Shown: positions 24,594 through 32,866 of the stretch, piece by piece
Layout of the letters: every line of letters begins with the position of its first letter
Position numbering within the stretch: position 1 is the first letter of the stretch
Origin: an uncultured Burkholderiales bacterium
Lineage (GTDB): Bacteria > Pseudomonadota > Gammaproteobacteria > Burkholderiales > Burkholderiaceae_C
Assembly (NCBI GenBank): GCA_903935585.1
Contig: CAIZSE010000040.1
Span: 1-38,576 of the forward strand
DNA length: 38,576 bases
Reading direction: 5' to 3'
Notes under the pieces: generated by a model
What the model saw: the letters and a program-made list of their open reading frames with translations, nothing else
Databases searched by the model: none
What the model was told of the DNA's origin: nothing
Translations under genes and position numbers: made by a program

Positions 24594-25529
24594 ATGACAC
24601 TCATCTTGCTCAACCCGCATGCGCAAGGTGGGCGTGCTGCACGAGCCATTCCCCCATTTAAAAGTTGGCTGCAAACACACGCACCCGATAGCAGCTTTGC
24701 GGCCCCGGATAAGCTACAAGAAAGCCTGGCATTGCTGCACAACTTGCCCGAAGGCAGTCTGGTGGTGGCTGTCGGTGGTGATGGCACCCTGAACCGTTGG
24801 CTACCGGCCTTGCTGGCGCGCAAGCTGACACTGGCCCTGGTGCCCATGGGCAGCGGCAACGACTGCGCCAGGGCGTTGGGCCTGTATGGCTTGTCATGGC
24901 CCGCTGCTTTGCAGCATGCCCTGAACGGCCCTGCCCGGTCCGTCGATACCGGCTTGGCGTGCTGGACGGACTTGCAGGGGCAAAGCCATGACACCCACTT
25001 TTTTTCGAGCCTGACGGCAGGCTTTGACTCTTCGGTGGGTCTGCGCGCCCTGAACGGACCGCTCTGGTTGAGGGGTTTGCCGCGCTACCTTTGGGCCACA
25101 CTGAAAGAATTGGCTTATTTGAGAACCTGGCAACTCTCGGTGAGCGCAGACGGTGAGCCCATGGCCTCGGGCCCCGCGCTGTTTGCATCCAGCCTGAACA
25201 CGCCCAGCTTTGGTTCGGGCATGCCTGCAGTGCCCCACGCCCGGATAGACGATGGGCAACTGGATGCGCTGCTGGCCGGGCCCATGGGGCGGCCAGGCGT
25301 TCTGAACATGCTGCCGCGCTTGTTGATCGGCAAACATCTGAACGATCCACGCCTGCAATGCCGCCCCTTCCAGACATTGGCCATTGATTGCGTGGATGGC
25401 GTTCCGCTGGCGGCGGATGGTGAATACCTGGGCTTGGCAACGCAGCTTCAAGTGCACTGCCAGAGGGCCCGACTGCAGGTCGTCACTCGCCAGACAATTT
25501 CTAAACGCCCACCTACAATGAACGCATGA
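24594..25529 (+). CDS. Diacylglycerol/sphingosine kinase-like lipid kinase
   Basis: 311-residue protein of the DAGK catalytic-domain family (YegS/DgkB-like), predicted to phosphorylate a lipid hydroxyl with ATP. The nucleotide motif GGDGTLNRW starts at residue 61 and GSGNDCARAL at 86; FFSSLTAGFDSSVG and the C-terminal IDCVDGVPLAADGEYLG (equivalent to the DGE region of the family) complete the fold. The lipid substrate cannot be predicted. The start at 24594 lies four bases after amn; the last codons overlap gshB in an ATGA arrangement (25526-25529), and the final coding bases also contain the likely gshB promoter. Confidence 0.85.
   Translation: MTLILLNPHAQGGRAARAIPPFKSWLQTHAPDSSFAAPDKLQESLALLHNLPEGSLVVAVGGDGTLNRWLPALLARKLTLALVPMGSGNDCARALGLYGLSWPAALQHALNGPARSVDTGLACWTDLQGQSHDTHFFSSLTAGFDSSVGLRALNGPLWLRGLPRYLWATLKELAYLRTWQLSVSADGEPMASGPALFASSLNTPSFGSGMPAVPHARIDDGQLDALLAGPMGRPGVLNMLPRLLIGKHLNDPRLQCRPFQTLAIDCVDGVPLAADGEYLGLATQLQVHCQRARLQVVTRQTISKRPPTMNA
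25491..25519 (+). promoter_or_regulatory. Candidate gshB promoter inside the lipid kinase gene
   Basis: CAGACA (25491-25496, four of six), a 17-base spacer and TACAAT (25514-25519, five of six). The -10 is followed by six bases and the gshB ATG, so the message would be leaderless. No Shine-Dalgarno sequence precedes gshB. Confidence 0.5.
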
Positions 25530-26467
25530 ATATTCTCTTTATTGCCGACCCCCTCGAGTCTTTCAAGATTTACAAGGACACCACCTTTTCGATGATGCGC
25601 GAGGCGCAAAAGCGCGGCCATCAGGTGGTCGCCTGCAAGATGACCGATGTGCGCTGGCAGCAAGGCGAAGCCGTTTCAGCGCAGGTGCGCGACATCACAC
25701 TGACGGGGCAAGCCGATGCCTGGTTCAAGCAGACCGCCACACGCCGCGCGGACCTGAAGGACTTTGACGCCGTCATCATGCGCACAGACCCGCCCTTTGA
25801 CAGCGAATACTTTTACGCCACGCACCTGCTGAGCCAGGCCGAGCGAGAAGGCGCCAAGGTCTTTAACAGCCCCGCCGCGCTGCGCAACCACCCCGAAAAA
25901 CTGGCCATCCTGGAGTTTGCGCAGTTCATCGCGCCCACCCTGGTGACGCGAAGTGATGCCGACATCCGGGCGTTTCATGCCACGCATGGCGACATCATCC
26001 TCAAGCCCCTGGACGGCATGGGCGGCATGGGGATTTTCAAGGTGGGGGCTGACGGACTGAACCTGGGTGCGATCATTGAAACACTCAACCGGGACGGCGC
26101 GCAAACCGTCATGGTGCAAAAGTTCTTGCCCGGCATTGCCCAGGGTGACAAGCGTGTGCTGCTGATTGGTGGCAAGCCCGTGCCCTTTTGTCTGGCCCGC
26201 ATCCCGCAAGGCGGCGAAGTGCGCGGCAACCTGGCGGCCGGCGGCAAAGGTGTGGCGCAAGCGATTTCAGCGCGTGACCGCGAGATCGCCGAAACCCTGG
26301 GACCAATTTTGGCATCGCGCGGGCTGATGCTGGTGGGCCTGGACATCATTGGCGACAGCCTGACCGAAATCAACGTGACCAGCCCGACCTGCTTTCAGGA
26401 GATCACCGACCAGACAGGGTGCGATGTGGCGGCGCTGTTCATGGATGCCATAGAAGCAGCGCTTTAA
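25526..26467 (+). CDS. gshB: Glutathione synthetase
   Basis: 313-residue ATP-grasp ligase joining gamma-glutamylcysteine and glycine. It starts MNILFIADPLESFKIYKDTTF, the prokaryotic GshB N-terminal domain, with VIMRTDPPFDSEYFYATHLL, NSPAALRNHPEKL, the glycine-rich ATP loop KPLDGMGGMGIFKV, VMVQKFLPGIAQGDKRVLLIGG and LDIIGDSLTEINVTSPT with the metal-binding Glu and Asn near the end. gshA is not in the window. It overlaps the lipid kinase stop codon by four bases (ATGA), so translation may be coupled when read from upstream, while its own promoter would give a leaderless message. It converges on the glutamine amidotransferase gene. Confidence 0.97.
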   Translation: MNILFIADPLESFKIYKDTTFSMMREAQKRGHQVVACKMTDVRWQQGEAVSAQVRDITLTGQADAWFKQTATRRADLKDFDAVIMRTDPPFDSEYFYATHLLSQAEREGAKVFNSPAALRNHPEKLAILEFAQFIAPTLVTRSDADIRAFHATHGDIILKPLDGMGGMGIFKVGADGLNLGAIIETLNRDGAQTVMVQKFLPGIAQGDKRVLLIGGKPVPFCLARIPQGGEVRGNLAAGGKGVAQAISARDREIAETLGPILASRGLMLVGLDIIGDSLTEINVTSPTCFQEITDQTGCDVAALFMDAIEAAL

Positions 26468-26504
26468 ACATCAAAGGGGTTTTGCCGGCGCGAAGGCGCA
26501 TGGG

Positions 26505-27269
26505 CTAGGCCTTCAAGTCACCGTCTTCAAAGGTGTACAAGCGCCCAGGCTCAAAAGCGACCCAGGCTTCATCGGTGGTCAGCGGGGCGGTCACGACCAC
26601 CGCCACCCGATCGGTCTCGCTGGCATGGTCCGCAAAATTCACGCTCAGGTCTTCATCGCTCAATGTCGCTTGCGTGAACGGGTGCCGGCGCAGCACGTAG
26701 TGCAGGTTCGTGCTGGCATGCGCCCACAATGCCTGACCGTTGGAGAGCAAGAAATTGAACGTGCCAAACCGGGCGATCTGCGGCACCAACTCACGCAGTG
26801 TCATGGTCAGCTCTTGCACGCTGGGCAGGCTGGCATGCGACTTGGCCAGCTCCTGCATCAGCCAGCAAAAGGCGCGCTCGCTGTCGGTTTGCCCCACAGG
26901 CTTGAAGCTGCCATGCAACCGGGGGGCGTAATCCACCAGGTTGCCGTTGTGTGCAAACACCCAATACCGGCCCCACAGTTCGCGCACAAACGGGTGGCAG
27001 TTTTCCAGGCTCACTTCGCCTTGCGTGGCCTTGCGAATGTGCGCGATCACGTTGCGGCTTTTGATCGGGTAGCGGCGAATCAGCTCGGCCACAGGCGAGC
27101 TGCTGGCGCTTTGGTGGTCCACAAAATGGCGCACACCCAGCCCTTCAAAAAAGGCAATGCCCCAGCCATCGCCATGGTGGTCGGTGATGCCGCCACGCTG
27201 TGCAAAGCCGCTGAAGCTGAAGGTCACATCGGTGGGGGTGTTGCAGTTCATGCCGAGCAATTGACACAT
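26505..27269 (-). CDS. Class II glutamine amidotransferase (YafJ-like)
   Basis: 254-residue stand-alone class II (Ntn) glutamine amidotransferase domain. The catalytic nucleophile is Cys2, exposed after removal of Met1 (MCQLLGMN). GGITDHHGDGWGIAFFE, RNVIAHIRKAT, VFAHNGNLVDY and QTDSERAFCWL correspond to the glutamine pocket and oxyanion region of YafJ-type proteins. No synthase domain is attached, so the ammonia acceptor is unknown. It starts three bases after the stop of the efflux-pump gene and is thus the last gene of a tight minus-strand operon with an MFS pump and a Cys-rich protein. Confidence 0.9.
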   Translation of the reverse strand: MCQLLGMNCNTPTDVTFSFSGFAQRGGITDHHGDGWGIAFFEGLGVRHFVDHQSASSSPVAELIRRYPIKSRNVIAHIRKATQGEVSLENCHPFVRELWGRYWVFAHNGNLVDYAPRLHGSFKPVGQTDSERAFCWLMQELAKSHASLPSVQELTMTLRELVPQIARFGTFNFLLSNGQALWAHASTNLHYVLRRHPFTQATLSDEDLSVNFADHASETDRVAVVVTAPLTTDEAWVAFEPGRLYTFEDGDLKA

Positions 27270-27272
27270 GGT

Positions 27273-28799
27273 TCAGTCCTTGACGGGGGCGGCTGTGGGC
27301 TCGGCCATTTTCCAGGCCGCCAGCAAGGCCAGCGCGGTTGTGGCGGCCAGAAAAACAAAGGTCTCGTTGAAGGCCCGTAAATCGGCTCTGCCCGGACTGC
27401 TTGAGGCCAGGGCGTAGACCGCCAAACGCCACTCCAGCACGATGGCGCAAATGCTCACGCCCGCCGCACCGCCCAGCATGCGCACAAAACCGATCACGCT
27501 GGAAGCCTGCGGGATCAGGTCCTTGGGCAAGCCCCGCAAAGCACCCAGGTTGAGCGAAGGCAGGATGAAGCCCAGGCCTATTCGCCCGAGGATCACCAAA
27601 ATCCAGAGCAAGGCCAGGCCCGCTGCCGGTTGCACCAGAGGCATGAGCGCAAAGGACAGCGCCAGCAAGGCCAGGCCCCAGCTCACCCAATGCGCTGGCG
27701 GCATGCGGTTTGACAAACGCCCCACCGCGGCGATGGTCACAGCCAGCAAAATGCCGGCCGGCAGCAAGGCCGCACCAATATAGGACGGCGACAGGCCCAG
27801 GCCCATCTGCATATAAACCGGCAGCAAATAAGTGGAGCCAAACAGCGCAATGCCGTAGGTGAAAGACACCAGCGCCCCCATGGCGAAATGGCGGTGGCCA
27901 AACACCTGCAGGTTCATGAGTGGGCCACGCCGAGCCTGCCGTACCGGCTTGCCTTGGCGGCCCGAAGCCGCACGACGTACGCGTCGGCCCGGCTGCAACA
28001 AATGACGCTGCCAGGCCACAAACGCCGCCATGCCCACACCCGCCAGCGCCAGCAGGACCATGGCCACCGAGTCGTCATCGCCGCGCAGCTGCACCAGGCC
28101 GTTGAGCAGCATCAAGGTGGAAGCGCTGGCCAGCGCCAGCCCGATCCAGTCTAGGCCCGGACTGTCGGCATCGGCCTGAACGCCGCCCGGGGCCGATGTG
28201 GGCACGTAGCGTCGCGACAGCCACAGCGCCACCATGGCCAGTGGCACCACCATGAAAAAGATCGAGCGCCAGCCGAACATGTCGACCAGCACACCACCCA
28301 TACTGGGGCCGATGGCCGGAGCCAGCACCACGCCCATGCCGAACAGTCCGCTGGCGCGGCCCTGCTCTTCAGAAGCAAACGCCCGCAAGATGATGATGGC
28401 GGGAATGGGCTGCACCACACCTGCGGCCAGGCCTTCGGCGACGCGTGCAGCCATGACCAGTGGGAAATCATTGGCAAAGCCCCCCACCACACCACCCCCC
28501 AAAAGCAGCCACATGCACACCTCATAAACCCGGCGATAGCCATAACGGGCCAGCAGCCAGGGGGTGGTGAGCATGGACACGGTCATGGCCACCATGAAGC
28601 CGGACGTGACCCACTGCACCCGGCTTTGGCCCAGCGCAAAGTGCTGACTCATGTCGGGGATGGCCACGTTCATGATGGTGGACGACATCACCGCCGCCAT
28701 CGAGCCCAGCATCACCGACAGCAGCAACAACCAGCGGTGCCGCACGCCATAGCGCGCTTGCAGCGCCTGCAAACTGTGGGGGCCTTGGGCCAGACTCAT
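27273..28799 (-). CDS. DHA2 family MFS transporter (EmrB/QacA-like)
   Basis: 508-residue inner-membrane drug/proton antiporter of the 14-helix DHA2 group. The first helices carry the family signatures SSTIMNVAIPDMSQHF, QWVTSGFMVAMTVSMLTTPWLLARYGYRRVY and RVAEGLAAGVVQPIPAIIIL; motif C appears as GMGVVLAPAIGPSMGGVLVD. The central cytoplasmic loop (about residues 262-295) is unusually rich in Arg and Lys (GRRVRRAASGRQGKPVRQARR). The substrate is unknown. Its ATG overlaps the stop of the CWC gene (ATGA, 28796-28799) and its own stop is three bases before the amidotransferase gene. No EmrA-like adaptor gene is adjacent. Confidence 0.9.
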   Translation of the reverse strand: MSLAQGPHSLQALQARYGVRHRWLLLLSVMLGSMAAVMSSTIMNVAIPDMSQHFALGQSRVQWVTSGFMVAMTVSMLTTPWLLARYGYRRVYEVCMWLLLGGGVVGGFANDFPLVMAARVAEGLAAGVVQPIPAIIILRAFASEEQGRASGLFGMGVVLAPAIGPSMGGVLVDMFGWRSIFFMVVPLAMVALWLSRRYVPTSAPGGVQADADSPGLDWIGLALASASTLMLLNGLVQLRGDDDSVAMVLLALAGVGMAAFVAWQRHLLQPGRRVRRAASGRQGKPVRQARRGPLMNLQVFGHRHFAMGALVSFTYGIALFGSTYLLPVYMQMGLGLSPSYIGAALLPAGILLAVTIAAVGRLSNRMPPAHWVSWGLALLALSFALMPLVQPAAGLALLWILVILGRIGLGFILPSLNLGALRGLPKDLIPQASSVIGFVRMLGGAAGVSICAIVLEWRLAVYALASSSPGRADLRAFNETFVFLAATTALALLAAWKMAEPTAAPVKD

Positions 28800-29044
28800 G
28801 CGTGCTCGCCCTTGGATGGGTCTTCCCCTTGGGGTTTGTCGTCTTCAGAAACGGCCACACACGCAGCGCAAATGCAGGCCTTGTTGCGCGCCGCTTCGGG
28901 CACCTGTGCCAGCAAGTCGGCACTGAAGTGCACGCGCACACACCAACACGGCCCGGGCGCCGAGGCACCCGCCATGGCACAGGCATTGGGCTGCCCACAC
29001 AAGGGGCAGCGGCAAGGGTCAATCGCAGGCGGTAGAAGGCTCAT
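28796..29044 (-). CDS. Cysteine-rich CWC family protein
   Basis: 82-residue small protein with the CWC pattern: Cys residues in PCRCPLCGQPNACAM, the diagnostic PCWCVRVHF, and a final CICAACV, followed by an acidic tail. The spacing suggests a zinc-binding knuckle, a prediction only; the family has no established function that I know of. The ATG at 29044 gives the usual family N-terminus; the frame is open further upstream without family resemblance. It overlaps the efflux-pump start by four bases and is therefore likely translated in concert with it. Confidence 0.8.
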   Translation of the reverse strand: MSLLPPAIDPCRCPLCGQPNACAMAGASAPGPCWCVRVHFSADLLAQVPEAARNKACICAACVAVSEDDKPQGEDPSKGEHA

Positions 29045-29078
29045 GTGGTTTGGCTCACCATCTTGGCTCAATAGTGGC

Positions 29079-29312
29079 TCAGTCCTTGCGCTGACGGCGA
29101 CGTTGCGCGTCACGCCACAGGCGGATAGCCAGCACCAACATCGGCGTGTTGTGCAAGAAAAAGTCAAAGATGTCTATGGGCTTGCTCAAGGTGCCTTCGG
29201 TGAGCATGCGCCACTTTTCCAGCAGGTGCGGCTCCGGCACAAAAGGGGCCCCCGCCAGGTAAATGGCAACGCCCACCAGCAGCAACATCGGAATCCGGTC
29301 TATCCAGCGCAT
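29079..29312 (-). CDS. Small two-helix membrane protein
   Basis: 77 residues with two predicted membrane segments (about 5-23, IDRIPMLLLVGVAIYLAGAPF, and about 47-65, FDFFLHNTPMLVLAIRLW) and a strongly basic end (RRRQRK). Similar short proteins in Comamonadaceae are often labelled 'RND transporter', a label the sequence does not justify. GGAGG five bases before the ATG at 29312 decides this start over in-frame upstream ATG and ATG-like codons. It lies between a terminator (29373-29398) and the CWC gene, 34 bases ahead of the latter, so it may open the small operon. Confidence 0.65.
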   Translation of the reverse strand: MRWIDRIPMLLLVGVAIYLAGAPFVPEPHLLEKWRMLTEGTLSKPIDIFDFFLHNTPMLVLAIRLWRDAQRRRQRKD

Positions 29313-29372
29313 CGCGCCCTCCAAAAAGCCCATTTTCAGGCATTGCCGATGTGCCAAACCTGACACGCAACA

Positions 29373-29398
29373 AAAACGGCTCCCGAAGGAGCCGTTTT
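29373..29398 (-). terminator. Rho-independent terminator after malate synthase gene
   Basis: A perfect 11-base stem, AAAACGGCTCC (29373-29383) with GGAGCCGTTTT (29388-29398), closes a CGAA loop. On the minus strand it ends in T residues and lies about 30 bases after the glcB stop. The A and T flanks would let it work in both directions. Confidence 0.85.
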
Positions 29399-29429
29399 CA
29401 AATGTCGGACCTTGTCCGGTACGCGCGCC

Positions 29430-31664
29430 TTAGGCTGCAGCCTTGACCTTCAGGCGCCAAGCATGCAACAGTAGCTCGGTGTAACCGCTGGGCTGTTCTT
29501 TGCCCTTGAAAACCAGATCGCAGGCCGCCTTGTAGGCTGCCGATTTGGCGAAGTTGCCTGCCATGGGCTTGTACGCCGCATCGCCTGCGTTTTGTCCATC
29601 CACCACGGCCGCCATGCGCTCCATGGTTTTCTTGACCTGCTTTTCGGTCACCACCCCGTGGTGCAGCCAGTTGGCCATGTGCTGGCTGGAGATGCGCAGC
29701 GTGGCACGGTCTTCCATCAGGCCAACGCCATGGATGTCGGGCACTTTGGAGCAACCCACGCCCTGGTCAATCCAGCGCACCACATAACCCAGAATGCCCT
29801 GGGCGTTGTTGTCGAGTTCCTTTTGCTTGTCTTCTTCAGACCAGTTGGCAGCGTCTTTGGCCACGACCGGGAACTGCAGCAACTTGCTCAGGGTTTCTTC
29901 GCGCAGTTCTTTGGCATCTTGCTTGGATATGGCTTTTTCCATTTGCTTTTGCAGGGCCGGCACATCCACTTGGTGGTAGTGCATGGCGTGCAGCGTGGCG
30001 GCAGTCGGGCTGGGCACCCAGGCGGTGTTGGCGCCGGCCAGGGGGTGACCTATTTTTTGCTTGAGCATGTCGGCCATCAGGTCGGGCATGGCCCACATGC
30101 CTTTGCCGATCTGGGCGCGGCCACGCAGGCCGCATTGCAGACCCACCGTGACGTTGTTCTTTTCGTAAGCACTCAGCCAGACGCTGCTCTTGATATCGCC
30201 CTTGCGCATGACCGGGCCAGCCAGCATGCAGGTGTGCATTTCGTCACCCGTGCGGTCCAAAAAGCCGGTGTTGATGAAGGCCACGCGGCTCTTGGCGGCA
30301 GCGATACAGGCTTTCAGGTTGGCGCTGGTGCGGCGCTCTTCGTCCATGATGCCCAGCTTGACGGTGAACGGCTTCATGCCAATCACCTTTTCAACCCGGC
30401 CAAACAACTCGTCGGCAAAAGCAACTTCGGCCGGGCCGTGCATTTTGGGTTTGACGATGTAGACGCTGCCCGTGCGGCTGTTGCGCAAGGTGCTGGACTT
30501 TTTCTTTTGCAGATCGGCCAGGGCGCAGGTCACGGTGACCATGGCGTCGAGGATGCCTTCAGGAATCTCTTTGGTGCTGCCATCGGCGGCCTTGTAGAGG
30601 ATGGCAGGGTTGGTCATCAAATGGCCGACGTTGCGCACGAACATCAGCGAGCGGCCGTGCAAGCGCACCGAACCCTTGCCATTGGCTTGGGTGTATTCGC
30701 GGTCCGGGTTCATGGTGCGGGTGAATGTCTTGCCGCCCTTTTGCACCTCTTCGCTCAGGGTGCCTTGCAGAATGCCCAGCCAGTTGGCATAGGCCAGAAC
30801 CTTGTCGTCCGCATCGACAGCGGCCACCGAGTCCTCGAGGTCGAGAATGGTGGACAGTGCGCTTTCAGCGATCAAGTCCGATACACCGGCGGCATCGGTC
30901 TTGCCGATGGGTGTGCTCTTGTTGATTTGCAGGTCGAGGTGAATGCCGTTGTGCACGAACAGCACCGAAGCAGGCGCCTTGGCGTCGCCGGTGTAACCGA
31001 CCAACTGCTTGGCATCGGCCAGGGTGGTGCTCTTGCCGTTGGCCAGGGTCACCAGCAGCTTGCCCGCCTTGACGGCATAGCCCTTACTGCCCACATGCGA
31101 GCCAGACTTGAGGGGTGCACAGCGGTCGAGCACATTGCGGCAGTAATCAATGACTTTGGCGCCGCGCTTGGGGTTGTAGCCCGAGCCTTTTTCGCAACCA
31201 TCGGCTTCGCTGATGGCGTCGGTGCCGTACAAGGCGTCGTACAAGCTGCCCCAACGGGCGTTGGCGGCGTTGAGGGCATAGCGGGCATTCAAAATCGGCA
31301 CCACCAACTGCGGGCCAGCCAGCTTGGCCAGCTCGGCGTCCACATTGGCCGTGGTGGCCTGGGCGTTTTTGGGCTCGGGCACCAGGTAGCCGATTTGCGA
31401 CAGGTATTTGCGGTAAGCCTTCATGGCCTTGCCTTCAGCGACCGGGCCGGGGTTGGCGGTGTGCCACTGGTCCATGGCGCTCTGGAGGCGGTCCCGCTCG
31501 GCCAGCAAGGCGATGTTTTTCGGGGCCAGATCGGCCACGATGTCGTTGAAGCCTTTCCAGAACACGTCTTGGTGCACGCCGGTGGCGGGCAGCATCTTGT
31601 CGTTGATGAAACTCAGCAAGGGGTTGGCCACTTGCAGGTTGTGGATCGCGGTGCGTGCAGTCAT
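29430..31664 (-). CDS. glcB: Malate synthase G
   Basis: 744-residue malate synthase, isoform G, condensing acetyl-CoA with glyoxylate to malate in the cytoplasm. Characteristic parts are [23 protein letters not shown] near the N-terminus, [81 protein letters not shown] and [34 protein letters not shown], which covers the active-site loop. The start at 31664 is supported by AGAGG a few bases upstream. A perfect terminator follows. HMG-CoA lyase diverges from it, so genes that produce and consume acetyl-CoA share the intergenic region. Confidence 0.97.
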   Translation of the reverse strand: MTARTAIHNLQVANPLLSFINDKMLPATGVHQDVFWKGFNDIVADLAPKNIALLAERDRLQSAMDQWHTANPGPVAEGKAMKAYRKYLSQIGYLVPEPKNAQATTANVDAELAKLAGPQLVVPILNARYALNAANARWGSLYDALYGTDAISEADGCEKGSGYNPKRGAKVIDYCRNVLDRCAPLKSGSHVGSKGYAVKAGKLLVTLANGKSTTLADAKQLVGYTGDAKAPASVLFVHNGIHLDLQINKSTPIGKTDAAGVSDLIAESALSTILDLEDSVAAVDADDKVLAYANWLGILQGTLSEEVQKGGKTFTRTMNPDREYTQANGKGSVRLHGRSLMFVRNVGHLMTNPAILYKAADGSTKEIPEGILDAMVTVTCALADLQKKKSSTLRNSRTGSVYIVKPKMHGPAEVAFADELFGRVEKVIGMKPFTVKLGIMDEERRTSANLKACIAAAKSRVAFINTGFLDRTGDEMHTCMLAGPVMRKGDIKSSVWLSAYEKNNVTVGLQCGLRGRAQIGKGMWAMPDLMADMLKQKIGHPLAGANTAWVPSPTAATLHAMHYHQVDVPALQKQMEKAISKQDAKELREETLSKLLQFPVVAKDAANWSEEDKQKELDNNAQGILGYVVRWIDQGVGCSKVPDIHGVGLMEDRATLRISSQHMANWLHHGVVTEKQVKKTMERMAAVVDGQNAGDAAYKPMAGNFAKSAAYKAACDLVFKGKEQPSGYTELLLHAWRLKVKAAA

Positions 31665-31754
31665 GAAAACCTCTGGGGTCAAGTCAAAAAATCGGGGATG
31701 GACAACATTCAGAGCGAGAGATCGCCAACGGTCCAAAGGGGATATCTACTCTAT

Positions 31755-31766
31755 TCTAAATTTAGA
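31755..31766. promoter_or_regulatory. 12-bp palindrome overlapping a putative glcB -10
   Basis: TCTAAATTTAGA is a perfect palindrome about 90 bases before glcB. On the minus strand TAGAAT (31758-31753, five of six to TATAAT) overlaps it, with TTGCGG 19 bases upstream as a poor -35. It is a candidate operator for regulation of glyoxylate metabolism; the regulator is unknown. Confidence 0.4.
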
Positions 31767-31876
31767 CGGTGATAAACCCGCAAAAACCTCGGAGACTCCT
31801 GACTTTTAAACACAAATGCGGCGACAGAAAACCTGCATGTGTCCCCAAAACATCACGGGGGGCGTCTTGAAAAAAT

Positions 31877-31907
31877 GCAGCGCTTTTGGCCCACTGCAAC
31901 GCGCTGC
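31877..31907. promoter_or_regulatory. Inverted repeat around the mvaB -35 (candidate operator)
   Basis: GCAGCGC (31877-31883) and GCGCTGC (31901-31907) are perfect seven-base arms 17 bases apart. They flank the proposed -35 TTGGCC, so a dimeric regulator bound to both would control access to the promoter. Confidence 0.4.
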
Positions 31908-31915
31908 GGTTTAAT
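31886..31915 (+). promoter_or_regulatory. Candidate mvaB promoter (leaderless)
   Basis: TTGGCC (31886-31891), an 18-base spacer and TTTAAT (31910-31915, five of six). Six bases later comes the ATG, so the predicted first transcribed base is the A of the start codon. There is no Shine-Dalgarno sequence. Confidence 0.45.
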
Positions 31916-31921
31916 TCAGCC

Positions 31922-32848
31922 ATGACACGCCCCCACACCCCGGAAGTCCTGATCAGCGAAGTCGGCCCTCGCGATGGCCTGCAATCGGTCAAGGCCACCA
32001 TGCCCACCGCCCACAAGCTGCGCTGGATCGATGCGCTGGCCGATGCGGGCCTGCGCGAGATCGAAGTGGCCTCGTTCGTGCCCGCGAAACTGCTGCCGCA
32101 AATGGCCGATGCCGCGCTGGTGGTCCAGCATGCGCTACGGCACTCAAGCCTTCGGGTGATGGCCTTGGTACCCAACTTGCGCGGCGCACAGGCCGCGCTG
32201 CAGGCCGGGGCACAAAAGCTCACATTGCCCGTGTCGGCCAGCCCGGCGCATTCGATGGCCAACGTGCGCAAAACACCCGAGGCCATGGTGCAAGAAGTTC
32301 AGGCGGTGCTGCATTGGCGCGATCAGCATGCGCCCGGCGTGCCGGTCGAAGTGGGCATGTCCACTGCTTTTGGCTGCACCTTGCAAGGCCATGTCCCCGA
32401 AGCCGATGTGTTGCGCCTGGCGGTGCAACTGGCACAAGTGGGCGTCGACGAAATCGGCCTGTCGGACACCACGGGCATGGGCAACCCGGCGCAGGTAAGC
32501 CGGCTATTCCAGCAGCTTTTCCGTGAAATTGGCGAGCGCACGGGATCAGCCCACATGCACAACACCCGCGGCCTGGGCCTGGCCAATTGTCTGGCCGCCT
32601 ATGAGGCGGGTGTGCGCACGTTTGACAGCTCTTTGGGCGGTCTGGGTGGCTGCCCCTACGCACCCGGCGCATCGGGCAATGTGGTCACCGAAGACCTGGT
32701 CTTCATGCTGGAGGCCATGGGCGTGTCGACGGGCATCGATCTCGAAAAGCTGATGGCAGCCCGTTTGCCACTGCAAGACGGCCTGCCGGGCGAACCTCTT
32801 TATGGCATGACGCCCGAAGCCGGCTTGCCCAAAGGCTGGCGAACTTGA
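31922..32848 (+). CDS. mvaB: Hydroxymethylglutaryl-CoA lyase
   Basis: 308-residue HMG-CoA lyase of the DRE-TIM metallolyase group, cleaving 3-hydroxy-3-methylglutaryl-CoA to acetoacetate and acetyl-CoA, the last step of leucine degradation. The N-terminal EVGPRDGLQ holds the catalytic Arg17 and the metal ligand Asp18. LTLPVSASPAHSMANVRKTPE, STAFGCTLQGHV, DEIGLSDTTGMGNP, HMHNTRGLGLAN with the metal His pair, and the SLGGLGGCPYAPGASGN loop with catalytic Cys244 follow. The rest of the leucine pathway (liu genes) is not in the window. A LysR gene begins 18 bases downstream. Confidence 0.95.
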   Translation: MTRPHTPEVLISEVGPRDGLQSVKATMPTAHKLRWIDALADAGLREIEVASFVPAKLLPQMADAALVVQHALRHSSLRVMALVPNLRGAQAALQAGAQKLTLPVSASPAHSMANVRKTPEAMVQEVQAVLHWRDQHAPGVPVEVGMSTAFGCTLQGHVPEADVLRLAVQLAQVGVDEIGLSDTTGMGNPAQVSRLFQQLFREIGERTGSAHMHNTRGLGLANCLAAYEAGVRTFDSSLGGLGGCPYAPGASGNVVTEDLVFMLEAMGVSTGIDLEKLMAARLPLQDGLPGEPLYGMTPEAGLPKGWRT

Positions 32849-32866
32849 TGCCGCACAATCAAGGCC

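Noticed and set aside
29592..31772. A 726-codon open frame antisense to malate synthase G
   Set aside because: It mirrors glcB codon structure in GC-rich DNA; the translation is His/Gly/Val-rich without any family motif, while glcB is unmistakable.
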